Below are positions 63,525-64,000 of a stretch of DNA of 64,000 bases, piece after piece. Every line of letters begins with the position of its first letter. Positions within the stretch are counted from its first letter, which is position 1. The position numbers and the translations under genes were made by a program. This stretch comes from Liopterus haemorrhoidalis. Its lineage: Eukaryota > Arthropoda > Insecta > Coleoptera > Dytiscidae. Where the stretch lies: contig OZ020616.1 of the NCBI GenBank assembly GCA_963971575.1, positions 17,557,535-17,621,534 of the forward strand, in the 5' to 3' direction. The notes under the pieces are model-generated. The model worked only from the letters and a program-made list of their open reading frames with translations. It was not told the DNA's origin and made no database searches.

Positions 63525-64000
63525 TGTTACTACTTTTATTGATTTGACAAAATAAATCTTAATCGCATTGCTTTAAGGCAGCTCGTGTCTGTATCCCTCA
63601 ACATTAATAATAATAATACTAATTTTATTTCAGATTGTTAGTTTTGTATAAGAAACTTATAATCTGTGGGGATTATACAGAATTTTGTTGAAGTATAGTA
63701 ATTATAATACATGTGCTAGATTCGTAACAAATTCTCGAAAATTTAACCGTGAACGTCAATACACTTTACAACTCGTGTCTTAAGATTGCGTGTCGTTTCT
63801 TTGCATTGAATAATTAAGAAACTATTGACAATAATAACTATGTTCGTATAAACTTTTTTTTTCAATAACCTCCTGACTCACCCTGTTTCCTGTAATTCCC
63901 AGGTAGGGATAAGGCCTCTACGAAGCTGGTTCAAGTCTATGCAAAAGCCTTATTTTCCGGAGAGAATTTTCCCATCCTTCCAATTTCTTGAGAAATTGAC
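63525..64000. other. Unassigned to window end
   Basis: TGACTCACCCTGT at 63874-63886 is the exact inverse of the motif at 58298. No gene was recognised. Confidence 0.35.

Overview
This is a eukaryotic, AT-rich stretch made almost entirely of transposable elements in various stages of decay. The element types present (Tc1/mariner including a DD41D group, hAT, PIF/Harbinger-like, pogo-like, Helentron/DINE-1-like, Jockey-, I- and RTE-like LINEs, a Penelope-like element, tRNA-derived SINEs) point to an arthropod, most likely an insect. A beetle with a large genome would fit, but the order cannot be fixed from the sequence. I found no convincing host exon, rRNA or functional tRNA gene. Nothing resembles a bacterial operon or a CRISPR array.

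Layout. 0.2-2.2 kb: a DINE-1-like element (called HINE-A here) followed by two 3' halves of a second such family (HINE-B). 3.3-6.8 kb: a Jockey-like LINE 3' end split by HINE-B, itself split by a PIF/Harbinger-like element with a TTA duplication. 7.5-12.7 kb: MITEs, a Tc1 remnant, two hAT elements with exact 8-bp target duplications, and another HINE-B. 12.9-17.6 kb: a mariner holding a hAT that holds a smaller hAT and a pogo-like MITE; then a MITE split by a LINE fragment with an 18/19 target duplication; then a 978-bp hAT. 18-25.6 kb: a mariner remnant, a 1-kb hAT with clustered CATCGATG sites inside another TIR element, a 134-bp-arm foldback, a Harbinger-like element with a MADF-domain reading frame, and an element with a PHD-like transposase tail. 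26.8-33.5 kb: a DD41D mariner, a hAT split by a LINE, tandem HINE-A copies and a deleted mariner. 34.4-46 kb: a pogo-like element, a HINE-A split by a mariner, a remnant of a multicopy arthropod protein family, a SINE inside a pogo-like MITE, and a hAT with a minisatellite. 46.5-50 kb: head-to-head Penelope fragments, one split by a young RTE-like LINE with an intact 542-codon frame and a 15-bp target duplication. 51.4-64 kb: three more mariners, a hAT holding two tandem HINE-B copies, and LINE remnants.

The genes do not form a pathway. The only long intact frame is the reverse transcriptase of the RTE-like element. The best leads are: (1) tRNA-like modules of at least two kinds at the same place in different HINE-B copies; (2) three hAT-like elements sharing a TAGRRATG terminus, exact 8-bp duplications and end-clustered arrays of a short motif, with a different motif in each; (3) the Harbinger-like element with a MADF frame. 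Boundaries, duplications and homologies were read by eye. No alignment or database search was run, and family names rest on remembered motifs.
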